A stretch of 12,867 bases of DNA from CAYLLT01 sp964591605 (GCA_964591605.1 CAZQEN010000218.1:1-12867); one strand, 5' to 3'. Positions 1 to 8,063 are shown, numbered from the stretch's first letter. The notes: a model not told the origin generated them from the letters alone. Numbers and translations are program-made.

Positions 1-894
1 GGTGATGGCGGTCGCCTTGTGCTCGTCCATCAGCTTGTGGAAGGTGAGGGCCAGGCGGCAGCTTCGGAGCACCTCGTCGCTCGTCGGCTCGACGGTCTTG
101 CGGGCCCGCCGCATCCAGCGCGACGCCTCGGCCCGGGCGTGGGCCTCGGGGATCGACTCGTAGGCCTTGATCACCGTGTCACGATCGATCACCTGGATCT
201 TCGTGCCGAACTTGTCGGCCACCGCGGCGACGTAATCCGCCGGAACCTGGCGGCTGGTGACGTTGAGAATCTTCGCTTCGCGCAGGTGATGGATCGCGCG
301 GATCGGCCGCACCGCCGGGATCATCTCGGCGCGGTCGGCGCTCAGGATGCACACCAGCTTCGCCCCGGCCGGAGACTTCTCGGTCGCGCCGAAGCCTGTC
401 CACTCGTGACCCGAATACGGCGCCGCGTAGAGAATCGTCGGCTTCTCCGTCGCGAGGATCTCCCTGACGATCGGAGCGATCCCCATGGAGAGGTGGACCA
501 GCAGTACGCCGTCGGCCTCCTGGAGCGTGTCGCGGACGCCGCGGGCCTGTTCGACCGAGGTCACCAGTTCGTTGCACGTGAACTCCACGTCGCCCAGTTC
601 ACGGGCGTGCTGGTTGAAGAAGGCCTCGTAGTCGGCCACCTCGGCCTTCAGGTCCATCTTGGGATGCGGCCAGTGGCCGGCCGGGATGCCCGCGTACACC
701 TTCGCTACGCGCACCTTCGTGCCGCGACACCCGGGGCTGACCAGATCAGGGATGTGCCCGAGGGCATCGGGCGTCTCGTGCCCCCCGGCCGGCCCCAGCG
801 CCACCGGGCCGCCCGTCTGGCTGCAGCCCGCACAGGCGGCCGTTCCCAGCGCCGCCAACTCCAGAAACTCCCGCCGTCGCAGTGGTGAATCCAT
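1..894 (-). CDS. Tat-exported L-fucose/arabinose isomerase-like protein (3' end outside window)
   Basis: The first 298 residues are visible; the reading frame is open to the left edge. The N-terminus carries a twin-arginine signal (residues 6-20, RRREFLELAALG), so the protein is probably exported folded. Cysteines at 21 and 24 could serve as lipid-attachment sites. After a linker, from about residue 50, comes an alpha/beta domain (KVRVAKVYAG, GVLLVHLSMG, PTILYAAPYSGHEW, ending in FHKLMDEHKATAIT). It resembles the N-terminal half of the L-fucose/L-arabinose isomerase-like family found in Planctomycetota. The family call rests on pattern recognition, because the C-terminal metal-binding half lies outside the window. 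The start is set by CAAGGAGA six bases before ATG 894. An exported member of a cytosolic enzyme family is odd and suggests a role other than plain ketose/aldose isomerisation. The gene is downstream of the toxin-antitoxin pair on the same strand, separated by 215 bp containing its own candidate promoter. Confidence 0.7.
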   Translation of the reverse strand, partial: MDSPLRRREFLELAALGTAACAGCSQTGGPVALGPAGGHETPDALGHIPDLVSPGCRGTKVRVAKVYAGIPAGHWPHPKMDLKAEVADYEAFFNQHARELGDVEFTCNELVTSVEQARGVRDTLQEADGVLLVHLSMGIAPIVREILATEKPTILYAAPYSGHEWTGFGATEKSPAGAKLVCILSADRAEMIPAVRPIRAIHHLREAKILNVTSRQVPADYVAAVADKFGTKIQVIDRDTVIKAYESIPEAHARAEASRWMRRARKTVEPTSDEVLRSCRLALTFHKLMDEHKATAIT

Positions 895-1008
895 GGTGCG
901 TCTCCTTGAGCGAGGAATGACTCAAACCTGCTCTGAGACGGTCCGTCCCGGAAAGAGCTGAGTTGAGCCGCGCGCGGATACGCACCGACTCGGGGCAGGA
1001 CTCGGCTG

Positions 1009-1037
1009 ATTATCAATCTCTTGCGGGCCCGGAGCAA
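1009..1037 (-). promoter_or_regulatory. Candidate promoter of the isomerase-like gene
   Basis: Read on the minus strand, TTGCTC (1037-1032) is followed after 17 bases by GATAAT (1014-1009), which matches the -10 consensus at five of six positions. The -35 matches only three of six. It would leave a leader of roughly 110 nt before ATG 894. The rest of the 895-1109 gap shows no gene and no clear terminator. Sequence inference only. Confidence 0.35.
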
Positions 1038-1109
1038 GGGCATCCGTCACAGACGTGGGGCCCGGGCAGGACCACGCGTGGGTGGGGCTTCAGAAATGCC
1101 GCGGGCTCG

Positions 1110-1451
1110 TCAGCGCAGGTCAAGCAGGAACCTGATCCGCTGCTCGACCTCTGCCAGCGTGGCGACGGACACCGCGCCGAAGCGCTTCCCCAGGCGATCC
1201 CTGGAAATGGTCCGGATCTGGTCGCAGATGATGAAACTGGTCTGCGGGAGGCCTCCTTCCGGCGGGTCAACCCGCAGGAAAGACCGGATCGGTCTGGCCC
1301 GGGTGGTGATGGGGACGATCGTCACCAGATCGCTTGGCCCGTGATTGAATACGTCGTTGGAGATCACCAGCGCCGGTCGCGAGCGGCCCTGTTCATGCCC
1401 GCGCACCCGCTCCAGATTCACCCGCCACACTTCGCCGCGCGATGGGTTCAT
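1110..1451 (-). CDS. mazF: MazF/PemK-family endoribonuclease toxin
   Basis: This 113-residue protein has the normal length and order of motifs for the MazF/PemK/Kid family, which cleaves RNA in a sequence-specific way and is inhibited by a co-expressed antitoxin. Visible hallmarks are GEVWRVNLE at residues 6-14, the loop GHEQGRSRPALVISND at about 18-33 with the conserved arginine, VPITTRAR in the central strand, and DQIRTISRDRLGK near residue 77. No catalytic segment is missing, so the toxin looks intact. Its ATG overlaps the antitoxin stop by four bases (ATGA, 1451-1448), the classic arrangement for translational coupling. There is little Shine-Dalgarno sequence of its own, so expression probably depends on ribosomes finishing the antitoxin. 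Confidence 0.93.
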   Translation of the reverse strand: MNPSRGEVWRVNLERVRGHEQGRSRPALVISNDVFNHGPSDLVTIVPITTRARPIRSFLRVDPPEGGLPQTSFIICDQIRTISRDRLGKRFGAVSVATLAEVEQRIRFLLDLR

Positions 1452-1696
1452 TGGTTGTCCAGGCCGTCCAGGTTGGTGACATCCCAGGTGTTCGCTTCCT
1501 TCTGGAAAGAGGCGAGCTTCTTCGCATCACGACGCAGATCCGCGTAATCCTGGTTCACCCCCTCGAGATAGAGTTTCCGGCGCCGGTCTTCAATGGCTTC
1601 TTCCAGCGCGTCCTGCAGCGATTGACCCGTCACGGCGGCGATTTCCTTGAGCGTCTGGTGCGACTTCGAGCGGATGCGTATCGTGGTGGCCTTCAT
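1448..1696 (-). CDS. Ribbon-helix-helix antitoxin partner of MazF
   Basis: The protein has 82 residues. The first 45 fit a ribbon-helix-helix DNA-binding fold: the strand ATTIRIRSK, then helix KSHQTLKEIAAVTG, then helix SLQDALEEAIEDRR. The C-terminal half is charged and ends in ANTWDVTNLDGLD, a likely extended toxin-binding tail. It should neutralise the downstream MazF and repress its own promoter. AGGAAA lies six bases before ATG 1696. The only upstream partner is a strong promoter with an overlapping inverted repeat (1718-1761). Family assignment comes from fold pattern and context; the exact antitoxin subfamily is not determined. Confidence 0.88.
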   Translation of the reverse strand: MKATTIRIRSKSHQTLKEIAAVTGQSLQDALEEAIEDRRRKLYLEGVNQDYADLRRDAKKLASFQKEANTWDVTNLDGLDNQ

Positions 1697-1717
1697 GGGC
1701 GCTTTCCTGTCTGCCTC

Positions 1718-1761
1718 AAATGTCTACAGAATAGTATACATTTCGCGCTACTGAAATGCAA
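1718..1761 (-). promoter_or_regulatory. Toxin-antitoxin promoter with overlapping operator
   Basis: On the minus strand TTGCAT (1761-1756), a 17-base spacer and TATACT (1738-1733) form a good sigma70-type promoter. The -10 is embedded in an inverted repeat, aaatgtctac (1718-1727) and gtatacattt (1734-1743), matching at 9 of 10 positions around a 6-base spacer. This is the expected place for the antitoxin or toxin-antitoxin complex to bind and autoregulate. The -35 is about 10 bases past the DUF1501 stop codon, so the pair can be transcribed independently of the upstream genes. Confidence 0.7.
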
Positions 1762-1770
1762 GCGGCCTGC

Positions 1771-3258
<1,488 letters not shown>

Positions 3259-3281
3259 AAGGTGTCTCCCGCCAGAGTCTT

Positions 3282-3311
3282 AACCGCAGAGACGCAGAGA
3301 CCGCAGAGAAG
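3282..3311 (+). repeat. Left terminal inverted repeat of the GxxExxY cassette
   Basis: It begins AACCGCAGAGACGCAGAG and is the partner of 3737-3766. It lies in the 64-bp gap between the GxxExxY stop and the DUF1501 start, about 23 bp upstream of the DUF1501 start codon. Confidence 0.8.
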
Positions 3312-3322
3312 AGCAGAAGAAC

Positions 3323-3772
3323 TCACATGATCTCATCCATCAGCCGTTTCGACCGGGCAATTCTCTTGACTCCATCGTGCAATACCGTCACGTTAAAGTT
3401 GATCAGGAGGCCCAGCTCGAGGTTCGTGGCCTGCAGATAGGACAGCACCTGTGCTTTGTGGATGCCGCCGATGGCGTCGACCGCCTTCAGCTCCACAAGG
3501 AGGCAACCTTCGACCAGCAGATCGAGTCGCGCCTCGCCAACGGGCAAGCCCTTGTATTGAACGGCAATGCATTTCTGCCGCTCAAATGCGATTCCGCGCA
3601 GCCGAAGCTCTACGCACATTGCCTCCTCGTATACCGTCTCAAGATAACCGGGACCGAGAATCCGATGAACCTCGATCGCAGCTCCGATGACCTTGCCTGA
3701 CAGCACGTTCAGTTCGGGAGCCACCTCTATTCGCTTCCTCTCTGCGTCCTCTGCGTCTCTGCGGTTCATCAT
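3323..3772 (-). CDS. GxxExxY protein, PD-(D/E)XK nuclease-like fold
   Basis: The protein has 149 residues. It contains the naming motif GPGYLETVY (residues 40-48; G42, E45, Y48) after the helix GKVIGAAIEVHRILG. A PD-(D/E)XK-like core follows: ARLDLLVEG with D84, then LLVELK with E94 and K96, then Q108 in KAQVLSYLQ. The residues expected of a metal-dependent nuclease fold are therefore present, but no activity has been assigned to the family. AAGGA lies about eight bases before ATG 3772, inside the end of the DUF1553 gene, whose stop is 5 bp upstream, so translation may be coupled. The first 14 or so residues (NRRDAEDAERK) are the translation of the cassette's terminal repeat, so the true family domain begins near residue 20. 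A second ATG at 3769 is equally possible. Confidence 0.88.
   Translation of the reverse strand: MMNRRDAEDAERKRIEVAPELNVLSGKVIGAAIEVHRILGPGYLETVYEEAMCVELRLRGIAFERQKCIAVQYKGLPVGEARLDLLVEGCLLVELKAVDAIGGIHKAQVLSYLQATNLELGLLINFNVTVLHDGVKRIARSKRLMDEIM
3737..3766 (-). repeat. Right terminal inverted repeat, overlapping the start of the GxxExxY gene
   Basis: This is the inverted partner of 3282-3311, identical over the first 18 bases and 27 of 30 overall. It is translated as residues NRRDAEDAER of the GxxExxY protein and lies 11 bp past the stop of the DUF1553 gene. Confidence 0.8.
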
Positions 3773-3777
3773 CCTCT

Positions 3778-6700
3778 TTATCCTTTCGTCACCGTCTCAT
3801 CCAGATTCAGCAGCACATTCGACATCATCATCCACGCCGCGAGCTGTTTGACATCCATATCCTCCGGCGCGGCCTCCGCATCGCCTATCACCGCCGCCGG
3901 ATCGGCCTGTCCGCTGGCAAATCGCTCCAATTGCTGATTCAGAAACGCCGACAGCCGTTCCACCTCGACCCGGCCCGGCGACCGGCCCGTGCACAGCCGG
4001 AATGCGAACACGATCTTTTCGCGTACGCCTGCCGGGCCCTCCTTCAGCACGCGCCGCGCCAGCGCCTGCGAAGCCTCGACGAACACCGGATCGTTCAGCA
4101 GCGTGAGTGCCTGGAGCGGCGTGTCCGAGACGACGCGCCGGACCACGCAGGTGTCCCGCGCCGGCGCGTCAAACACCAGGATGGCCGGGTACGGGTTCGC
4201 TCGCTTCCAGAAGGTGTAGAGCCCGCGACGGTAGCGGTCCGCCCCCGTGCTCGTCGGCCAGCCGGCCCCGCCATACGCCAGCGATGTGACACCCTCGGGC
4301 TGCGGCGGGTGCACGCTCGGCCCGCCGATGTGCTCGTGCAGCAGGCCCGACGCGGCCAGGGCCACGTCTCGGATTACTTCGCCGCTCACGCGGAACCGCG
4401 GCCCGTGTGCCAGCAGAATGTTGTACGGATCGCGCTCCAGCAGTCCCGGCGTCACCTGCGACGACTGCCGATACGTCGCCGACGTGACGATCAGCCGGTC
4501 CATCGCCTTGAGGCTCCACTTCTGGCGGACAAACTCGGTCGCCAGCCAGTCGAGCAGCTCCGGATGCGACGGTTTCTCCGCCCGCAGGCCGAAGTCCTCG
4601 ACCGTTTCGACCAGCGCCCGGCCGAAGAATTCGCGCCAGCGCCGGTTCATGATCACCCGCGCCGTGAGCGGATTCTTCCCGTCCACCAGCCATTTCGCGA
4701 GCGTCAGCCGGTTCGCCGGCTCGCCCGCCGGCAGCGGCGGCAGCACGCCCGGCACACCCGGCCGCACCTCCTCGGTGGGTTGATTCCACTCCCCGCGGGC
4801 GTGCATGTGCGTCACGCGCGGATCCTGCACGCGCTCTTCGAGCACGAGCGTCGTCGTGAACTTCGGCTCGCTCGCCCGCAGGGCCGCCACCTGCTCGTGC
4901 AACCCGGAAAGGAGGGGCGTCACCGACAGGAAATGTCGCCGGACCTGCCCGCGCTGCGAGTCATTCCACCACTCGGTGGGCATCGCCAGGATGGACTCGA
5001 TCGCCGGCGGCAGCGGCGAGGCCTGCACGCCGTCGGTTTTTCGCGTCACCGAGATGCGAAACCGCCCGAGCGTGTGCTGGTCGATGAAGCTTTGAATGAG
5101 TTTGGCCGTGATCCGCGTGCCGTTCTGGAATCCCACCGGTTCAGCCGTCTCGAAGACGGCCCAGTGGTGCTTCCCGATCCCTCCAGCCACCGACCAGCCC
5201 GAATCGAGGTTGTTGTCGATCGCATATTCGGGCTTGTGCTTGTTCCCGAACGCCTCGCCGAAGTAATCCGCCGACGCCCGCACGAACGTGAGCGGCACGT
5301 TCTGCGTGGCACGGGCATCCTGCCCGTGAGCCGTGGCATGGGTATCCTGCCCAGGATCCGTCACCTGGGCATCTCGCCGCGGCGAGTCCGAGACCCGCGC
5401 AAGCGCCACGGCCTGGAAGGCCGTGGGACGGGTCACGGCCTGGAAGGCCGTGCCACTGTGCGGGGCCGTGCCCCCATCATCCAACGGGCTCGCCGTCGCC
5501 ACGATTTCGTTCAGCATGAAATTGCCGTCGGCCACCGCGCTGCCCCGTCCGGGCCCGTGGAACGGCAGGCGCGGATCCGGAATCGCCTCCAGCCGCAGGG
5601 CGGTGATGCCTGTCAGGTCAGTCTCGAACTCGACGGTGTACGTGTCGCGCGTCGGCCGGTCGCCCGTGACCAGGATGGAGTCATCCTCCAGCCGTGTCAT
5701 CGTGCACTTCTTCTCCGACGCGAAGCGCACCGGCCGCAGCACGCGCCAGTCCGCCGCCGTGGCCGCCATCCGCGATTCCCACGCCGCCTGCCGGGCCCGC
5801 AGATGCGCCGTCCGCAGGGCCGCTACCCGCTCCTCAATAGAGCCCGAAGCGCGAGCGAGGGGTTCGCGCGAGGACGCCGCGTCCGGCAAAGAGCCGACCA
5901 GCAGCCGGAACCGCCCGATCGTGTGCCGCCCGCCGTGCGACTGCACCAGCGTGAATGCCAGCCGCAGCCCTCCCTCACCATCCAGCGGCGTGCCCAGCTC
6001 GAACGTCGCCGCATGCGAGCCCGTCGGTTGCCCCGCCTCCGCGCCGACGGCCCAACCCGACTTCGCGTCGACATCGATCGCGCCCGCCACCGCAAAACCC
6101 TTCTGGCTGTGATCCGCCCAGGCGTTCCGCAGCGACACCGCCTTCGCCTCACCCGGCTTGTCCTTTGCTCCCGCCTTCAAAACCACCGAGTTGAGCACGA
6201 AGTTGCCGTTGTCCGCCCGCCCCGGCCCGGCTTTCGGCAGCGAGCTGTCGGTGAGCACCTCCAGACGCACCGCGACCATCCGCCGCGCATCCGTGACGGC
6301 CGTCACGCTGTACGTATCGGTTTCCGGCGCCGCCGCCCACGCCAGCAGCGATCGATCGTCCTGCTTTTTCAGCATCGCCCCGCCCGTGGCCGTGGCCTCG
6401 ACCGGGTCCAGCACCTCCCAGGTCAGCTCGTCATACGGGAGCGGGAACGCCTGCTCGTACGTCGCCTCAGTCGCCGCGATCTGCCGATCGATGGCCTCCT
6501 TCGCCTCTCTCTCCGCCGCCGTCGGCGTCTCCAGGATCGGCTCGTCCTGGTTGTTGAGCAGCGCGAAGAACTGGTAATACTCGCGCTGGCTGATCGGGTC
6601 GTACTTGTGGTTGTGGCACTGCGCGCACTGCAGCGTCAAGCCCAGAAAGACCGTGCTCGTCGTCTGCACGCGATCGACGATCGAGCGGAAGCGATACTCC

Positions 6701-7707
6701 TCGGTATCGATCCCGCCTTCCTCGTTGATCATGGTGTTGCGGTGGAACGCCGTTGCAATCCGCTGCGACTCCGTCGCGCCGGGCAGCATGTCGCCGGCCA
6801 TCTGCTCGATCGTGAACCGGTCGAACGGCATGTCCTGGTTGAACGCGTCGATGACCCAGTCGCGGTAGCGCCACATCGACCGCGGCCGGTCCTTCTCGTA
6901 GCCGTTGGTGTCGGCATACCGCGCCGCATCCAGCCACCACCGCGCCCAGTGCTCGCCATAGCGCGGCGAGGCGAGCAGCCGGTCGACCACCTTTTCGTAC
7001 GCGTCCGGGCGGGTGTCCTTCACGAACGCGTCGATCTCATCGAGCGTGGGCGGCAGCCCGGTCAGATCCAGACTCACCCGCCGGATGAGCGTCTCGCGAT
7101 CCGCCTCCGGCGACGGTGTGAGCTTCTCGTGCTCGAGCCGCGCCAGCACGAACCGGTCAATCGCGGTGCGGCACCAGTCCGTCCGTTCGACCTCCGGCTC
7201 CTGCGGCCGCACCGGCGCGCGATAGGCCCAGTGATCCGCCCTCGGATCTCCGGCCGCCGCGTCGCCCTCCGGCCAGTCGGCCCCCTGGTCGATCCAGCGC
7301 TTGAGCACTGCGATCTGGTCCGGCGTCAGCGGCTCGGCCGGCTCAGGGGGCATCCGCCGGTGATCCCCCTGGCCCGTCACATGTTTGATGAGGAGGCTCT
7401 CGGCGCTGTTGCCCGGAACGATGGCCCGCCCGCCGGAGCCGCCTTCCAGGGCAGCCTTCCGGAGGTCCAGCCGCAGATCGGCCCGCTGCTTGTCGGGCCC
7501 GTGGCACTTGCAGCAGTTCTCCGCAAGAATCGGCCGGATCTGCCGCGCAAAGTCGACCTTCGCTTCCTCGACCGGTGCCAGGCCGCCGGCAAGTGACAAC
7601 GTCGGAAGCGCCGGCGAAGCCAGTACCATAAGAATCGAAAACGAAGTAGATGAAGACACGAGTTGGATCCCACGGAAACGAAGTTTCAGGCCCGTTGCGA
7701 GTTCCAT
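3778..7707 (-). CDS. PSCyt1-DUF1549-DUF1553 cytochrome c-like planctomycete protein
   Basis: The protein has 1309 residues from ATG 7707. A signal-like N-terminus (KLRFRG, then a hydrophobic run) precedes a planctomycete cytochrome c domain (about 51-148) with haem motif C65-C-K-C68-H69 in NCCKCHGPDKQRADLR. DUF1549 spans about 177-388 and contains a second CxxCH (C361-H365). The middle holds two tandem copies of a beta-sandwich-like module (about 428-605 and 653-888), sharing HGPGR/AGPGR, GNFxLN, SGWxVAG and HTIGRFR-type blocks. DUF1553 spans about 999-1260 (NRRWREFFGRALVETVEDFG, HPELLDWLATEF). It probably binds haem and works with the DUF1501 partner; its reaction is unknown. Residues 752-801 are encoded by palindromic repeats inserted in module 2. 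The start lacks a clear Shine-Dalgarno. The frame stays open upstream to 7920, but that stretch is the MITE-like element, so I excluded it. Confidence 0.9.
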   Translation of the reverse strand: MELATGLKLRFRGIQLVSSSTSFSILMVLASPALPTLSLAGGLAPVEEAKVDFARQIRPILAENCCKCHGPDKQRADLRLDLRKAALEGGSGGRAIVPGNSAESLLIKHVTGQGDHRRMPPEPAEPLTPDQIAVLKRWIDQGADWPEGDAAAGDPRADHWAYRAPVRPQEPEVERTDWCRTAIDRFVLARLEHEKLTPSPEADRETLIRRVSLDLTGLPPTLDEIDAFVKDTRPDAYEKVVDRLLASPRYGEHWARWWLDAARYADTNGYEKDRPRSMWRYRDWVIDAFNQDMPFDRFTIEQMAGDMLPGATESQRIATAFHRNTMINEEGGIDTEEYRFRSIVDRVQTTSTVFLGLTLQCAQCHNHKYDPISQREYYQFFALLNNQDEPILETPTAAEREAKEAIDRQIAATEATYEQAFPLPYDELTWEVLDPVEATATGGAMLKKQDDRSLLAWAAAPETDTYSVTAVTDARRMVAVRLEVLTDSSLPKAGPGRADNGNFVLNSVVLKAGAKDKPGEAKAVSLRNAWADHSQKGFAVAGAIDVDAKSGWAVGAEAGQPTGSHAATFELGTPLDGEGGLRLAFTLVQSHGGRHTIGRFRLLVGSLPDAASSREPLARASGSIEERVAALRTAHLRARQAAWESRMAATAADWRVLRPVRFASEKKCTMTRLEDDSILVTGDRPTRDTYTVEFETDLTGITALRLEAIPDPRLPFHGPGRGSAVADGNFMLNEIVATASPLDDGGTAPHSGTAFQAVTRPTAFQAVALARVSDSPRRDAQVTDPGQDTHATAHGQDARATQNVPLTFVRASADYFGEAFGNKHKPEYAIDNNLDSGWSVAGGIGKHHWAVFETAEPVGFQNGTRITAKLIQSFIDQHTLGRFRISVTRKTDGVQASPLPPAIESILAMPTEWWNDSQRGQVRRHFLSVTPLLSGLHEQVAALRASEPKFTTTLVLEERVQDPRVTHMHARGEWNQPTEEVRPGVPGVLPPLPAGEPANRLTLAKWLVDGKNPLTARVIMNRRWREFFGRALVETVEDFGLRAEKPSHPELLDWLATEFVRQKWSLKAMDRLIVTSATYRQSSQVTPGLLERDPYNILLAHGPRFRVSGEVIRDVALAASGLLHEHIGGPSVHPPQPEGVTSLAYGGAGWPTSTGADRYRRGLYTFWKRANPYPAILVFDAPARDTCVVRRVVSDTPLQALTLLNDPVFVEASQALARRVLKEGPAGVREKIVFAFRLCTGRSPGRVEVERLSAFLNQQLERFASGQADPAAVIGDAEAAPEDMDVKQLAAWMMMSNVLLNLDETVTKG
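5305..5385. repeat. 27-nt tandem palindromic repeats inside the DUF1553 gene (type A)
   Basis: Three 27-base units start at 5305, 5332 and 5359. The first contains the perfect hairpin cacgggca-tcc-tgcccgtg (5310-5328); the second is a decayed copy, and the third is more divergent but ends in the 14-bp palindrome ctcgccgcggcgag (5373-5386). Because 27 is a multiple of three, the units read as a nine-residue protein repeat (GQDTHATAH, GQDARATQN) without breaking the frame. Confidence 0.75.
5407..5452. repeat. 27-nt tandem palindromic repeats inside the DUF1553 gene (type B)
   Basis: Two identical 19-base hairpins, cacggcct-gga-aggccgtg, lie at 5407-5425 and 5434-5452, a 27-base period. They translate as TAFQAVTRP and TAFQAVALA (residues 753-770). 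They are 21 bases from the type A block, share its period and hairpin geometry, but differ in stem sequence. Confidence 0.8.
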
Positions 7708-7756
7708 CAGTATAACGGCCGGACTGCGTGCTTCATCCAGCGCCCCGCCCTTGGTT

Positions 7757-7765
7757 GGTGGATAC
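7757..7765. repeat. Left copy of 9-bp putative target-site duplication
   Basis: ggtggatac, identical to 7927-7935, directly abuts the left end of the MITE-like element. Confidence 0.7.
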
Positions 7766-7926
7766 GGGTCCGTGACAGTTTGGGCGGGGTGGCATGGGCA
7801 GCTTCGACTTCGCGGAGCGAAGCCGAAGCTGCCCGTGTGGGCCTCCCCACGGGTCCCGGCGCGCCGGGACATTTGCAGCTGCGATTGCTGACTGCCCATG
7901 CCACCCGCCGATGTTGTCACGCACCC
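7766..7926. mobile_element. 161-bp MITE-like non-autonomous element
   Basis: The ends are imperfect inverted repeats. The outer 12 bases (7766-7777, gggtccgtgaca) match the inverted 7915-7926 at 11 of 12, and the inner 15 bases gggtggcatgggcag (7787-7801) match 7892-7906 perfectly. A 9-bp direct repeat, ggtggatac, abuts both ends (7757-7765 and 7927-7935) and reads as a target-site duplication. Inside are an 18-bp stem with one mismatch and a 3-base gga loop (7796-7813 with 7817-7834) and the 18-bp perfect palindrome gtcccggcgcgccgggac (7853-7870). It encodes no transposase. It lies 58 bp upstream of the PSCyt gene start, and its open leftward frame would falsely extend that protein. Confidence 0.75.
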
Positions 7927-7935
7927 GGTGGATAC
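7927..7935. repeat. Right copy of 9-bp putative target-site duplication
   Basis: ggtggatac, identical to 7757-7765, directly abuts the right end of the MITE-like element. Confidence 0.7.
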
Positions 7936-8049
7936 GTGCTAAGTACAGGCAACATAAGGAGATGCAAGCCGACACGGGAATCGGACGGCAACCAGGCCAT
8001 CCCCGACGCTCCAGGTGCGGCGGCGGGCATCCCCGGCCGAGGCTTGCGG

Positions 8050-8063
8050 AGATTATATAATCT
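8050..8063. promoter_or_regulatory. Symmetric -10 palindrome, candidate bidirectional promoter
   Basis: AGATTATATAATCT is a perfect 14-bp palindrome and an AT-rich island in GC-rich DNA. It holds TATAAT on the plus strand (8056-8061) and on the minus strand (8057-8052). Lying between divergent genes, it could seed transcription both ways. No good -35 hexamer is seen 16-18 bp away on either side, so it may also be a regulator site. Confidence 0.45.

Larger units (their letters stand above)
3282..3766. mobile_element. Cassette with 30-bp terminal inverted repeats carrying the GxxExxY gene
   Basis: The segment is bounded by inverted copies of one sequence. The left arm (3282-3311, plus strand) and the right arm (3766-3737, minus strand) both begin AACCGCAGAGACGCAGAG and match at 27 of 30 positions. 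Each arm is built of three short CGCAGAG-like direct repeats. The enclosed DNA is almost entirely the GxxExxY gene, whose first codons are written by the right arm. No target-site duplication is apparent next to the arms. The layout suggests a transmissible cassette inserted between two genes that normally sit together. No transposase is encoded, so movement would need help from elsewhere. Confidence 0.6.

Noticed and set aside
5305..5452. CRISPR-like spaced repeats
   Set aside because: The repeats are palindromic 19-base cores with 8-base gaps inside a coding frame, with no unique spacers and no cas genes.
3931..7596. A 1221-codon open frame on the plus strand
   Set aside because: It lies wholly antisense to the DUF1549/DUF1553 gene, is extremely arginine-rich and has no recognisable domain. 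It is a by-product of GC-rich third positions on the coding strand.
7708..7920. N-terminal extension of the PSCyt protein to ATG 7920
   Set aside because: The added 71 residues are translated from the MITE-like hairpins and would precede a normal signal peptide, so ATG 7707 is preferred.
7962..8060. Small plus-strand frame after AAGGAG
   Set aside because: There is no spacing between AAGGAG and ATG, the peptide (33 codons) is low-complexity, and it ends in the -10 palindrome.
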